Origin: Mucilaginibacter terrenus
Lineage (GTDB): Bacteria; Bacteroidota; Bacteroidia; Sphingobacteriales; Sphingobacteriaceae
Direction: 5' to 3'
Length of the DNA: 64,000 nt
NCBI RefSeq assembly: GCF_003432065.1
Contig: NZ_QWDE01000006.1
Coordinates: forward strand, 1 to 64,000
Shown here: positions 25,157 through 33,641 of the stretch, one piece after another
Position numbering within the stretch: position 1 is the stretch's first letter
Layout: each line of letters starts with the position of its first letter
Notes under the pieces: generated by a model
Database searches by the model: none
The model's input: only the letters and a program-made list of their open reading frames with translations
Told to the model about the DNA's origin: nothing
Position numbers and translations under genes: made by a program

Positions 25157-26134
25157 ATGGAAAACGAAAATTTTGAACAACGTACCGATCTGGGCAGGCT
25201 CAGCAACGCTGTCGAGCAGATAAAAGCCACACTGTCTACCATCATTGTAGGCCAGCAACAGGTAATCGATTTAATTATCGCCGGGATATTGGCAGATGGC
25301 CACATATTAATAGAAGGTGTGCCCGGCGTTGCAAAAACCCTCACGGCAAAGCTTGTAGCCAAAGCTGTTGACGCACAATATTCCCGCATACAGTTCACGC
25401 CCGACCTTATGCCGTCTGATGTGCTGGGTACATCAGTATTCAACCTGCAAACAGCTTCTTTTGAGTTTAAACAGGGCCCTGTTTTTGGTAACATTATCCT
25501 GATAGACGAGATTAACCGCGCTCCGGCCAAAACACAATCGGCATTGTTTGAGGTAATGGAAGAACGCCAGGTGACCATAGACAGCCACACTTACAAAATG
25601 CATGAGCCATTTATAGTATTGGCTACGCAAAACCCGGTAGAGCAGGAAGGAACTTATCGCCTGCCTGAAGCCCAACTGGACCGCTTTCTTTTCAAGATTG
25701 AAATAAAATACCCGTCATTTGAGGAAGAAATAACTATCCTGACACAACAGCATCAGCAAAAAACGCTCGAGCAGGTGAGCGAAGTTAAGCCTGTGCTCTC
25801 GGGCAGCGACATTGTTGCTTTAAGGCAGCAGGTGCGTGCGTTGTATGTAGAGCCAAAGATCCTGGCCTTTGCAGCAAGGATAGTTATCGAAACACGAAGT
25901 AACCGTTCTATCTATCTTGGAGGATCGCCACGTGCGTCTTTAGCCATTGTTTATGCGGCTAAGGCAATTGCAGCAATAAACGGCCGCGATTTTGTAACGC
26001 CAGACGATATTATATTAGTAGCAGCGCCTGTGCTGAGGCATCGCATTATGCTTACGCCTGATAAAGAAATGGAAGGTGTTACGCCTGATGAAGTAATCGC
26101 TCAAATTATACAGAAGATAGAAATACCACGCTAA
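25157..26134 (+). CDS. MoxR-family AAA+ ATPase
   Basis: This 325-residue cytoplasmic ATPase has Walker A in GVPGVAKTLTAK (about 54-65), Walker B and sensor region in NIILIDEINRAPAKTQSALFEVMEE, and the MoxR C-terminal lid with PRASLAIVYAAKA. MoxR ATPases act as chaperones that mature or remodel partner proteins, generally together with DUF58 or VWA proteins. It begins immediately after the DUF4350 stop codon, and the DUF58 gene follows 4 bp later. No VWA (BatA/BatB) or transglutaminase genes follow, so this is a short variant of the classical MoxR locus. Confidence 0.94.
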   Translation: MENENFEQRTDLGRLSNAVEQIKATLSTIIVGQQQVIDLIIAGILADGHILIEGVPGVAKTLTAKLVAKAVDAQYSRIQFTPDLMPSDVLGTSVFNLQTASFEFKQGPVFGNIILIDEINRAPAKTQSALFEVMEERQVTIDSHTYKMHEPFIVLATQNPVEQEGTYRLPEAQLDRFLFKIEIKYPSFEEEITILTQQHQQKTLEQVSEVKPVLSGSDIVALRQQVRALYVEPKILAFAARIVIETRSNRSIYLGGSPRASLAIVYAAKAIAAINGRDFVTPDDIILVAAPVLRHRIMLTPDKEMEGVTPDEVIAQIIQKIEIPR

Positions 26135-26138
26135 GCTG

Positions 26139-27485
26139 TTGAAGAAGCTCATTAATCTGTTTTACACCAACTTGTTCTTGACAGGCCGCTTTTTCTTAGC
26201 GCTTTCGGCCTGTTCTGTATTCTTTTTATTCGCTTTTTTCTTTCCGTGGCTGGGCATCATACCCGAGTTAACATTTTGGTTACTGGTGCTGCTTATTCTT
26301 GTTGATGCTTTGATGTTGTATAGAGTTCGTACTGCTGTATTTGCAAAACGTCATGCACCCGAACGCCTGAGCAACAGTGATGATAATGAATTGGGCATTT
26401 ATATTGAGAATAGGTATCCATTCACCATTTCGGCAGGAATAATTGATGAGATTCCCGTGCAGTTTCAAAAACGGGATGTTTGGTTTAAAACAACGTTAAA
26501 GGCTGGCGAACATAAGCTTATTAGTTATAGCCTAAGGCCTGTAAAAAGAGGCGAGTATGAGTTTGGCAGCATCCGGGTATTTGCAAGATCGCCGATTGGC
26601 TTATTAAGCCGCCGCCATAATTTTGAACAAGCCGAAACTCTGCCGGTATATCCGTCTTTTTTGCAGATGCGCAAATATGAACTCATGGCCATTTCTAACC
26701 GGCTGAACGAGTTCGGCATAAAAAAGATCAGACGACTAGGGCAAAGCCGCGAATTTGAACAGATCAAGACCTATGTGGCCGGAGACGATCCGCGATCAAT
26801 AAATTGGAAAGCTTCTGCAAGGCACGGCACCCTAATGACCAATTCCTATACAGATGAAAAGTCTCAGCAGGTTTATTGCATCATCGATAAATCGCGCGTT
26901 ATGAAAATGCCCTTCGAGGGTTTAAGCCTGCTCGACTATGCCATTAATGCTAGCCTGGTACTATCAAATGTCGCTTTGCTGAAACAGGACAAAGCCGGAC
27001 TGATAACGGTTGCAGAAAAAACAGGGAGCGTATTGCAAGCGGACAGAAAGCATGCGCAGATTAATAAGATACTGGAGGTATTGTACAAAGAAAAAACACG
27101 CTACCTCGAAACTAATATGGAAGCGCTGTACAGCACCATACGCAACGTTGTAAAGCAACGGAGTTTGCTGGTGTTCTTCACCAACTATGAAAGCCTGCCA
27201 GCTTTGCAACGGCACCTGCCATTTCTCAAGCGAATAGCGCGGCATCACTTGTTATTGGTTGTATTTTTTGAGAACACGGAGCTAAAACACGTTACCGAGC
27301 AGCCTGCAAACGATGTGGAAAGCATTTATGTAAAAACAATTGCTGAAAAGTTTGCCTATGATAAACGCTTGATTGTAAAAGAGCTTGCGGCTAATGGCAT
27401 ACAATCTATACTTAGCACACCAAAAAATCTGACCGTGACTACCATCAACAAATACCTGGAGTTAAAAGCCCGGCAGAAGATTTAA
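26139..27485 (+). CDS. DUF58 domain-containing membrane protein
   Basis: This 448-residue protein begins at a TTG (26139), 4 bp after the MoxR gene. Two TM helices near the N-terminus (about 10-55) precede an immunoglobulin-like stretch with RPVKRGEYEFGSIRVFARSPIGL. The DUF58 core (about 200-330) has EFEQIKTYVAGDDPRSINWKASAR, and a VWA-like C-terminal half follows with YCIIDKSRVM. DUF58 proteins are the usual partners of MoxR ATPases. It closes the operon and converges on mscS (24 bp apart). Confidence 0.9.
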   Translation: MKKLINLFYTNLFLTGRFFLALSACSVFFLFAFFFPWLGIIPELTFWLLVLLILVDALMLYRVRTAVFAKRHAPERLSNSDDNELGIYIENRYPFTISAGIIDEIPVQFQKRDVWFKTTLKAGEHKLISYSLRPVKRGEYEFGSIRVFARSPIGLLSRRHNFEQAETLPVYPSFLQMRKYELMAISNRLNEFGIKKIRRLGQSREFEQIKTYVAGDDPRSINWKASARHGTLMTNSYTDEKSQQVYCIIDKSRVMKMPFEGLSLLDYAINASLVLSNVALLKQDKAGLITVAEKTGSVLQADRKHAQINKILEVLYKEKTRYLETNMEALYSTIRNVVKQRSLLVFFTNYESLPALQRHLPFLKRIARHHLLLVVFFENTELKHVTEQPANDVESIYVKTIAEKFAYDKRLIVKELAANGIQSILSTPKNLTVTTINKYLELKARQKI

Positions 27486-27509
27486 AAAGCATCGGTCGAA
27501 AGTACCAGC

Positions 27510-28298
27510 CTAAGCCATTCCCGGCAGCTTAATGCCAGCAGCTTTTACGTCGTTCACAACTTTTTCCTGCAGTGCTATTTTGGTATGCAGAAAAAATGAC
27601 GGATCAACCCATACCCTTATTGTAAAATGCATACCATCGGCGTCCAGCGTAAGCACACCCACCCGCGATGCAGGCTCATCTAAAATGTTAGGCGTTTGCT
27701 TGATGGCATTGTTTATGATGCCTTTTACCTGCTCTATATCCGCGCCGTAGTTCAGCTTAAAGTCTATATCCAGCCGGCGCTTGCCTTGGCGGGTTATATT
27801 AGTGATCACCTCGTTAAACAGCTTACCGTTGGGTATAATAACTGTTTTGTTGTCAGCAGTAAGTATTTCGGTGTAGAACAATTGGATGCCCTGTACCCGG
27901 CCATCCTGCCCCTGTGCTATAATGTGATCCTCTACATCAAAGGGTTTTAACAGGAGTATAAGCACTCCTCCTGCAAAATTTTGTAACGTGCCTGATAAAG
28001 CCAGACCGGCAGCTACACCTAAGGCACCTACCAGCGTAGCAAAAATGGTTATTGGATAACCCATTACGCTAAGCACCGATATTACCAACAGCACATATAA
28101 AGCAGTAATACTTAAACTAAGAAAGAAGGGGCGTAACGATGAATGAACCTCATGCTTGTGCATGCGGCTGGTAAGCTTTGTTCTTAAAAATTTAATGAAC
28201 CATAAACCGGCGAAGAAAAGTACTATTCCTATTATGAACCGGGGGCCGTTAGTAACCAGCCAAACATGTATATCGTGGTAGAATTCTTTTAGCTCCAT
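27510..28298 (-). CDS. Small-conductance mechanosensitive channel (MscS family)
   Basis: This inner-membrane channel opens under membrane tension to protect against hypo-osmotic shock. From the ATG at 28298 (MELKEFYHD) it has 262 residues, the short MscS class, with three N-terminal TM helices. The pore helix is GALGVAAGLALSGTLQNFAGG, rich in Gly/Ala packing positions, followed by the beta domain start LLKPFDVEDHIIAQGQDG. An in-frame TTG at 28310 would add four residues but lies inside a perfect TAnnTTTG box, so the ATG is preferred. A possible 32-codon frame lies just upstream. Confidence 0.93.
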   Translation of the reverse strand: MELKEFYHDIHVWLVTNGPRFIIGIVLFFAGLWFIKFLRTKLTSRMHKHEVHSSLRPFFLSLSITALYVLLVISVLSVMGYPITIFATLVGALGVAAGLALSGTLQNFAGGVLILLLKPFDVEDHIIAQGQDGRVQGIQLFYTEILTADNKTVIIPNGKLFNEVITNITRQGKRRLDIDFKLNYGADIEQVKGIINNAIKQTPNILDEPASRVGVLTLDADGMHFTIRVWVDPSFFLHTKIALQEKVVNDVKAAGIKLPGMA

Positions 28299-28307
28299 AG
28301 ACGGGGC

Positions 28308-28315
28308 CAAAATTA
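28308..28315 (-). promoter_or_regulatory. -7 promoter element of mscS
   Basis: TAATTTTG on the minus strand is a perfect TAnnTTTG ending 9 bp before the ATG at 28298. Confidence 0.6.
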
Positions 28316-28327
28316 AGGATTTTTGAT

Positions 28328-28426
28328 TTAACTATAAATGGCCACGAAGAGCTCCGGGCCTTTAAACAGCACCCACTCCACTATCCTGCTGTGTATCTGC
28401 GTCTTCTTGTTTATCAAATGTTTCAT
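28328..28426 (-). CDS. Possible 32-residue small protein upstream of mscS
   Basis: An ATG-initiated frame encodes MKHLINKKTQIHSRIVEWV followed by LFKGPELFVAIYS, with a basic N-terminal half and a hydrophobic, aromatic C-terminal half. The codons are unforced and G/C-ending in the second half, as in real genes here. It ends 29 bp before the mscS ATG, but mscS has its own promoter box in between. It may be a genuine small protein or chance; I do not recognise it. Confidence 0.28.
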   Translation of the reverse strand: MKHLINKKTQIHSRIVEWVLFKGPELFVAIYS

Positions 28427-28457
28427 AACATAAGCGTATGTTCAAACGCTATGCCTA

Positions 28458-28504
28458 AGCGTTGCTATAACAATTTGATTACGTAAAATTGTTATAGCAA
28501 CGCT
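28458..28504. repeat. Perfect 19-bp inverted repeat with 9-nt loop
   Basis: AGCGTTGCTATAACAATTT (28458-28476) is exactly mirrored by AAATTGTTATAGCAACGCT (28486-28504). No T-run follows on either side, so it is not a typical terminator. It may be a dispersed palindromic repeat, a small MITE or a structured RNA. Confidence 0.8.
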
Positions 28505-28588
28505 ACAATGAGGTCTAAACCTGGTAGAACACCCTTAAAACCTACATTTTAACCTGGCTCCTACAATAGCAAAAAACATACAAACAAA

Positions 28589-28618
28589 AAACCCTGTACA
28601 CTTTTGTGTACAGGGTTT
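28589..28618 (-). terminator. Terminator of the groES-groEL operon
   Basis: A perfect 13-bp stem (AAACCCTGTACAC / GTGTACAGGGTTT) with a 4-nt loop is followed on the minus strand by TTTTTTG. It lies 38 bp after the groEL stop codon. Confidence 0.9.
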
Positions 28619-28656
28619 ATATAAGGTTTTCTATTCCCGTTAGGGCTTAGAGGGTA

Positions 28657-30297
28657 TTACATCATGCCGCCCATGCCGCCGCCGCCCATTGGAGGCATAC
28701 CAGCACCACCTTTGTCGTCTTCCGGCTCATCAGCAAGAACACACTCGGTAGTTAACAGCATTGAAGCGATAGAAGCTGCGTTCTCTAATGCCACACGGCT
28801 TACTTTAGTTGGGTCGATAACACCGGCGCCAATTAAGTTTTCGTAAACATCGGTACGTGCGTTGTAACCAAAGTCGGCGGTGCCTTCTTTAACTTTCTGC
28901 ACAACTATAGAACCTTCGATACCAGAGTTCTGGCAGATCTGACGAAGAGGCTCTTCAATAGCGCGACGGATGATCTGGATACCAGTGTTCTCGTCGTCGT
29001 TAGCACCTTTCAGTTCGGTTAAAGCAGCAACAGCGCGGATGAAGGCTACGCCACCACCTGCAACTATACCTTCTTCAACAGCAGCACGGGTTGCGTGCAA
29101 TGCATCGTCAACACGGTCTTTTTTCTCTTTCATTTCTACTTCAGAAGCTGCGCCAATGTATAATACAGCTACACCACCGCTTAATTTAGCAAGGCGTTCC
29201 TGTAATTTTTCTTTGTCGTAGTCTGATGTAGTGTTCTCAATTTGAACACGGATCTCACCAACACGGGCTTTGATCTGCTCTGCATCACCGGCACCGTTAA
29301 CGATGGTAGTGTTGTCTTTATCAACAGAGATTTTTTCTGCCTGGCCTAACATGCTCAGGTCAGCGCTTTCCAGTTTGTAACCGCGTTCTTCAGAAATTAC
29401 AGTACCACCGGTAAGGATAGCAATGTCTTCCAGCATAGCTTTACGACGGTCGCCAAAACCAGGAGCTTTAACAGCTGCAACTTTCAGTGAACCACGGATC
29501 TTGTTTACTACTAATGTAGCTAACGCTTCGCCGTCAAGGTCTTCAGCAATGATCAACAATGGCTTTCCGGTTTGTACTTGTTTCTCAAGGATAGGAAGTA
29601 ACTCTTTCATTGAAGAGATCTTCTTGTCGTAGATAAGGATGTATGGGTTATCCAATTCTACTTCCATCTTATCGGAGTTGGTTACGAAGTATGGAGATAA
29701 GTAACCACGGTCAAACTGCATACCTTCTACAGTTCTAACTTCAGTTTCAGTACCTTTTGCTTCTTCAACAGTAATAACACCGCTGGTGCCAACTTTCTTC
29801 ATAGCGTCAGCTATCATTTCGCCAATAACTTCGTCGTTGTTAGCAGAAATAGAAGCTACTTGTTTGATCTTGCCGAAATCGTCGCCAACATCTTGTTTTT
29901 GTGAACGCAGGTTCTCAACAACAGCAGCAACTGCCTTGTCAATACCGCGTTTAAGGTCCATTGGGTTTGCACCGGCGGCAACGTTTTTAATACCAGCTGT
30001 AACAATAGCCTGAGCTAATACAGTTGCAGTAGTAGTACCATCACCGGCAATGTCAGCAGTTTTTGACGCTACTTCTTTAACCATCTGGGCGCCCATGTTT
30101 TCAACAGGGTCTTTCAGTTCAATTTCTTTTGCTACAGTTACACCGTCCTTAGTTACTGATGGTGAACCAAATTTCTTGTCGATGATTACGTGACGGCCTT
30201 TAGGGCCTAAGGTAACCTTTACTGCATTTGCCAGGGTATCAACACCGCGTTTTAGAGCGTCGCGGGCTTCTACGTTATATTTTACTTGCTTAGCCAT
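28657..30297 (-). CDS. groEL: 60-kDa chaperonin GroEL
   Basis: This 546-residue subunit of the tetradecameric ATP-dependent folding chamber starts MAKQVKYNVEARDALKRGVD. It contains the ATP-binding motif GDGTTTATVLAQ (about 87-98), the apical substrate-binding domain, and the family signature around AAVEEGIVAGGGVAF (about 403-417). It ends with the flexible Gly-Met tail GGAGMPPMGGGGMGGMM. It is 81 bp downstream of groES in the canonical order. No CIRCE element (TTAGCACTC...GAGTGCTAA) is visible in this operon, so HrcA control is not supported. Confidence 0.98.
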   Translation of the reverse strand: MAKQVKYNVEARDALKRGVDTLANAVKVTLGPKGRHVIIDKKFGSPSVTKDGVTVAKEIELKDPVENMGAQMVKEVASKTADIAGDGTTTATVLAQAIVTAGIKNVAAGANPMDLKRGIDKAVAAVVENLRSQKQDVGDDFGKIKQVASISANNDEVIGEMIADAMKKVGTSGVITVEEAKGTETEVRTVEGMQFDRGYLSPYFVTNSDKMEVELDNPYILIYDKKISSMKELLPILEKQVQTGKPLLIIAEDLDGEALATLVVNKIRGSLKVAAVKAPGFGDRRKAMLEDIAILTGGTVISEERGYKLESADLSMLGQAEKISVDKDNTTIVNGAGDAEQIKARVGEIRVQIENTTSDYDKEKLQERLAKLSGGVAVLYIGAASEVEMKEKKDRVDDALHATRAAVEEGIVAGGGVAFIRAVAALTELKGANDDENTGIQIIRRAIEEPLRQICQNSGIEGSIVVQKVKEGTADFGYNARTDVYENLIGAGVIDPTKVSRVALENAASIASMLLTTECVLADEPEDDKGGAGMPPMGGGGMGGMM

Positions 30298-30378
30298 TTT
30301 ATTAAAATGTTTGTATTAGTGAATTAATGATTTAGTGAATGTTTTTGAATTGCTGTTTATCAGTCAATCGTTAATCAC

Positions 30379-30678
30379 TTATTGGTTAAAAACAGCGTAA
30401 ATGTCAGATTCGCGCATGATCAGATACTCCTTACCGTCAACAGAGATCTCGGTACCGGCGTATTTACCGTATAATACTTCGTCGCCAACTTTAGTGGTCA
30501 TTGGGATAAGTGTACCTGTGTTGTCGGCATATTTACCCGGGCCCACCGCTACAATAGTTCCTTTTTGTGGTTTCTCCTGAGCAGTTTCAGGAATGTAAAT
30601 ACCAGAAGCGGTCTTAGTTTCGGCAGCAGCAGCCTGCACGACTACCCTGTCTGCACTTGGTTTAATGTTTAATGACAT
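30379..30678 (-). CDS. groES: 10-kDa co-chaperonin GroES
   Basis: GroES caps the GroEL chamber. The 99-residue protein shows the mobile loop VVVQAAAAETKTASGIYIPE and the roof/core segment EKPQKGTIVAVGPGKY, both typical. The C-terminal strand is YLIMRESDIYAVF. It heads the groESL operon. The 190-bp region upstream has no perfect TAnnTTTG box and no CIRCE element, so a dedicated heat-shock promoter of another type is likely. Confidence 0.97.
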   Translation of the reverse strand: MSLNIKPSADRVVVQAAAAETKTASGIYIPETAQEKPQKGTIVAVGPGKYADNTGTLIPMTTKVGDEVLYGKYAGTEISVDGKEYLIMRESDIYAVFNQ

Positions 30679-30868
30679 AGTACTAACTATTTTGATTTAT
30701 AATATTAAGTTTTCGCTGTAGTGTTATCATCAACTATGCCAAGCAGCAAAAATGTGCGCAAATGGCATTTTTTATGATGTATTGGCAGTTATGTTAATGC
30801 GAGGTTAAGGCATAAGCGCTAACAAGAATGCACTTGTGTCATGCTGTCAGGCAATGGTCATCAACAAA

Positions 30869-30894
30869 AAAGGCCTTGAATAATCAAGGCCTTT
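30869..30894 (-). terminator. Terminator of the miaB-secG operon
   Basis: An 11-bp perfect stem (AAAGGCCTTGA / TCAAGGCCTTT) with loop ATAA is followed on the minus strand by TTTTTGTTG. It lies 23 bp after the secG stop and separates that operon from groES. Confidence 0.9.
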
Positions 30895-30917
30895 CAGTAT
30901 TTCGTTGTGACGTAAAG

Positions 30918-31283
30918 TTATTTCTTTGGAGCAGGAGCCGGAGTTGTAGCCGGTGTAGTTGGCAGGTTGATTGGTGCTGCCGCAGGCGCTGTATTTGCAG
31001 GTTTAGAAGCTTTCTTGATCTGCTCCATCAAAGCAGGATCTTCTGAACGCTGGCCGCCGCCACCTTTAACTGATACGTTAATAACAAGTGATAATACCAT
31101 TATGGCTATAGCTAAAACCCAGGTACCTTTTTCCAGGAAATCGCCGGTTTTCTGCACACCCATTAGTTGAGATGAGCTTGAAAAATTTGAAGATAAACCG
31201 CCGCCTTTAGGGTTTTGGATTAACACGATGAATCCTAAAAGGACACATATAATGATGGTAATGATTATTAATAATGAAGCCAT
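30918..31283 (-). CDS. secG: Protein-export membrane protein SecG
   Basis: SecG is the small SecYEG translocon subunit that helps SecA-driven secretion. The 121-residue protein has TM1 (about 4-22), the conserved loop LIQNPKGGGLSSNFSSSSQLMG, and TM2 (about 53-72). The C-terminus is an Ala/Pro-rich tail (APAAAPINLPTTPATTPAPAP), longer than in E. coli but common in Bacteroidota. It is the last gene of the miaB-lptE operon, 11 bp after the acidic-protein gene. Confidence 0.93.
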   Translation of the reverse strand: MASLLIIITIIICVLLGFIVLIQNPKGGGLSSNFSSSSQLMGVQKTGDFLEKGTWVLAIAIMVLSLVINVSVKGGGGQRSEDPALMEQIKKASKPANTAPAAAPINLPTTPATTPAPAPKK

Positions 31284-31294
31284 TTATATTGTTA

Positions 31295-33085
31295 TTAATT
31301 GGTCTTTTTTTCTAATTGTTCAATCTGGGCTGCAAAGTAAAGCTTTTTTTCCGGAATCTTCAACATCAATTTTTTATAAGTAGCTATGGCTTTATGATAT
31401 AGCATCTGGTCGCTGTATATGCGTGCCAGCGTTTCGGTCACCAATGCATCCTGATCTTCGGAGCTCTTTTTTGCCTTATTTTCATTATCCAGTTTATCTG
31501 CAGATAATGGTTTTATCTGCGGATCGGTCTGTATAAAACGTTCTATAATTACGTCCTCTTTTTTGTTGTGGTCGAATTCAACCTTTGGCGGATCAACAAT
31601 ACCAATGCTGCTAACCGATGTGAGATTTACAATATTTTCGAAATATTGCTGCTGTAATTCATCACCTGATGCCTTTTTTGACTCTTGCATGGTTGCCTCA
31701 GCCTGTGCCGCTTTATTTACCGGCTCGGCGTATGGCTGGTTAACGGAAGCATGCTCCTTACGGGTCTTATCCAACCACCACAGGAAGCTGTACGGCATAG
31801 TGTCATCGTTATACCTTGCAACTGCGGGTTCTGGTTCGGTTGGTTTGGGCTCTTCAGTTGATGCTTGATGGCTCTTAGGCTCTTCTATCTCGTCTTCGGA
31901 TGGTTGTTGAGCGGGACTTTCAGGCTCAGCTTGATCAGCATCCTCTGCTACAATTGCGAAACCTGTACGTAACTCATCCAGCTTTTTATCAAAAGAAAGG
32001 TAATCTGTAGCGGCAATGTTGCCATAAATAAGGCGCTCTGTTTCAGGATCAAACGGCTGTGGAGTGGAGGTTTCCGCAGGTACCTCCTCAACTAATGAGG
32101 ATTGCTCCGCAGCTTCATCTGCATCCAAGGCGAACTTATTGGATAATCCCGCAATGCCAATTTCGTCTATGCTGACGATCTCGTCGTAAACCTCGTCATC
32201 TATCTCATCCTGTTTATGAAAAACATTTTCTACAGGGTAATCTACTGTCAATTCAGTTGGCTCTACAGGATTTAGTCCGATAGCTTCCATCTCATAAGCA
32301 GACAGCGAATGATCATATGTAGGGATGTTAAACTCACTTGATGCAGGGATAGAGAAGGTTGGCGTAGGTTCCCCCTCCAGAACACTTTCAGGCTGGTGAA
32401 ACGTTGCTTCCCAAATACCTTCATGCCCCATCGTTTCGGTATTGCTGAAGGTTTCGTCCTCAACTACAGGTTCTGCCAGTTTAGACATATCCCACGGGTT
32501 GCTTTCCTCTTCTTCCGGTTCACTAACCAGTGGTGCAGGTTCCTGGTAAGGCTCCTCGACAGGTTCAGCGTAATGCTGTTCTTCAGGGTCGTTAGCTACT
32601 GCTTCCTCAACATGCTCTGGTAAAGCTGGTGGTAATTCTTCAATTGCCGGTTCCGTTGGTACAACCTCCTCCTGTGCCGGAGCTTCCGTAACTATCAGGC
32701 TTTCTTCTGCAGCAACAGGCTCATCGCTTACCGGAGCTTCTTGTGTACCTTCCTGTTCAACAATAACCTCAGTGGTTACTAATGCTGCCGATTGCGCCGG
32801 TTCGCTGCTGCCTAATGATTTATTGATACGATCCCTGGAGACAGGTAAAAGGCTGTCCGGATCGTTTATGATCTTGTAAAGGGTTGAAGGGGTGAAATAA
32901 ACCGAAGCTTTAGCAAGGTCTGAGGGTTCGCCGGTACGGGCGTACATCATTTGCAGCAGTCCGCTTTGCGGGTTGTCCTGCACCAAACGCTCAAGCGCCT
33001 GCCTGTGCTGCTGCCCGTTCTCTGCCGGGTTTGCAAGCAGCTCCCACAAAATCTCCTTATATCTGTTCTCCAAGTTTTGATCCAC
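31295..33085 (-). CDS. Acidic, Pro/Glu-rich protein with short TPR-like C-terminus
   Basis: This 596-residue cytoplasmic protein has no signal peptide or TM helix and starts at GTG (33085). Residues 1-90 are a small helical domain. About 105-460 is low-complexity, rich in Glu, Pro, Ala and Val and probably disordered. The last ~60 residues (LARIYSDQMLYHKAIATYKKLMLKIPEKKLYF) form one TPR-like helical pair. I do not recognise a defined family; proteins of this kind sit between lptE and secG in related genomes (from memory). The gene lies 22 bp after lptE and 11 bp before secG. A role linked to envelope biogenesis is inferred from context only. Confidence 0.8.
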   Translation of the reverse strand: MDQNLENRYKEILWELLANPAENGQQHRQALERLVQDNPQSGLLQMMYARTGEPSDLAKASVYFTPSTLYKIINDPDSLLPVSRDRINKSLGSSEPAQSAALVTTEVIVEQEGTQEAPVSDEPVAAEESLIVTEAPAQEEVVPTEPAIEELPPALPEHVEEAVANDPEEQHYAEPVEEPYQEPAPLVSEPEEEESNPWDMSKLAEPVVEDETFSNTETMGHEGIWEATFHQPESVLEGEPTPTFSIPASSEFNIPTYDHSLSAYEMEAIGLNPVEPTELTVDYPVENVFHKQDEIDDEVYDEIVSIDEIGIAGLSNKFALDADEAAEQSSLVEEVPAETSTPQPFDPETERLIYGNIAATDYLSFDKKLDELRTGFAIVAEDADQAEPESPAQQPSEDEIEEPKSHQASTEEPKPTEPEPAVARYNDDTMPYSFLWWLDKTRKEHASVNQPYAEPVNKAAQAEATMQESKKASGDELQQQYFENIVNLTSVSSIGIVDPPKVEFDHNKKEDVIIERFIQTDPQIKPLSADKLDNENKAKKSSEDQDALVTETLARIYSDQMLYHKAIATYKKLMLKIPEKKLYFAAQIEQLEKKTN

Positions 33086-33107
33086 CTGCCCTAAAACTAC
33101 AAATTGC

Positions 33108-33632
33108 TTACCAATTATTAAAAGCCCTGTTGAAAATATCGTCGGTAAGCTGCTTGTTTATTTCCTGTATAAGCTGCTGCTCTTGTGATGATATATCGCC
33201 CGTGAAATCTCTGGATTTTGTAAACGACTCCTCAAAATTATACTTTTTATTGGCATCGTAAGTGTATTTAACGCTAACCGTAATAGTTAAACGGCTGGCG
33301 CCTGCTATTGGTGGGTTGTTAGGATTGGTTGCCTGGATAGACACCGGCGCTATGCTGTAGCCGGTGATCGCACCCGAGAACGTAGCATTTGCCTCACCCC
33401 GCACAATGCTTATACTGGTTTGCGTACGAATCCTGTTCTTAAGCGACTCGGTAAACTGCTGGCTAAGTGTTGGTACCACTAACTGCGCATTGTTCTCAAA
33501 GAATTGTACGTTGACCGTCTTAAGATCATCAGGGATGGTAGCGCCGTTAAGGGATATTTTATAAGAGCACGAATTAAACACCAGCACAACAGCCGCCAAT
33601 AACAAACTATTCAGGAAAACCCTTTTACGCAT
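33108..33632 (-). CDS. lptE: LPS-assembly lipoprotein LptE
   Basis: This 174-residue outer-membrane lipoprotein has a signal peptide ending in VFNSC (Cys22). The body starts YKISLNGATIPDDLKTVNVQFFENNAQLV, the pattern of Bacteroidota LptE proteins, followed by a helix-strand domain (LSQQFTESLKNRIRTQTSISIV) and the strand VKYTYDANKKYNFEESF. LptE plugs the LptD barrel that inserts LPS in the outer leaflet. LptD is not in the window. It lies 9 bp after the sigma-54 activator gene. Confidence 0.88.
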   Translation of the reverse strand: MRKRVFLNSLLLAAVVLVFNSCSYKISLNGATIPDDLKTVNVQFFENNAQLVVPTLSQQFTESLKNRIRTQTSISIVRGEANATFSGAITGYSIAPVSIQATNPNNPPIAGASRLTITVSVKYTYDANKKYNFEESFTKSRDFTGDISSQEQQLIQEINKQLTDDIFNRAFNNW

Positions 33633-33641
33633 TTGGTGAGG

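Larger units (their letters stand above)
28316..28588. other. Intergenic region between mscS and groEL terminator
   Basis: This is part of a gap of about 350 bp. It holds a possible 32-codon frame on the minus strand (28328-28426), two small hairpins (AACATA/TATGTT about 28429-28444; AACGCT/AGCGTT about 28445-28463), and a perfect 19-bp inverted repeat at 28458-28504. No other gene is visible. Confidence 0.6.

Noticed and set aside
28299..28310. TTG start four codons before the mscS ATG
   Set aside because: The TTG is part of the TAATTTTG box; a start inside the promoter element is implausible.
28458..28504. Terminator for groEL or mscS
   Set aside because: No T-run on either side, and groEL already has a stronger terminator at 28589-28618.
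30679..30868. CIRCE/HrcA operator before groES
   Set aside because: No TTAGCACTC...GAGTGCTAA palindrome could be found on either strand.
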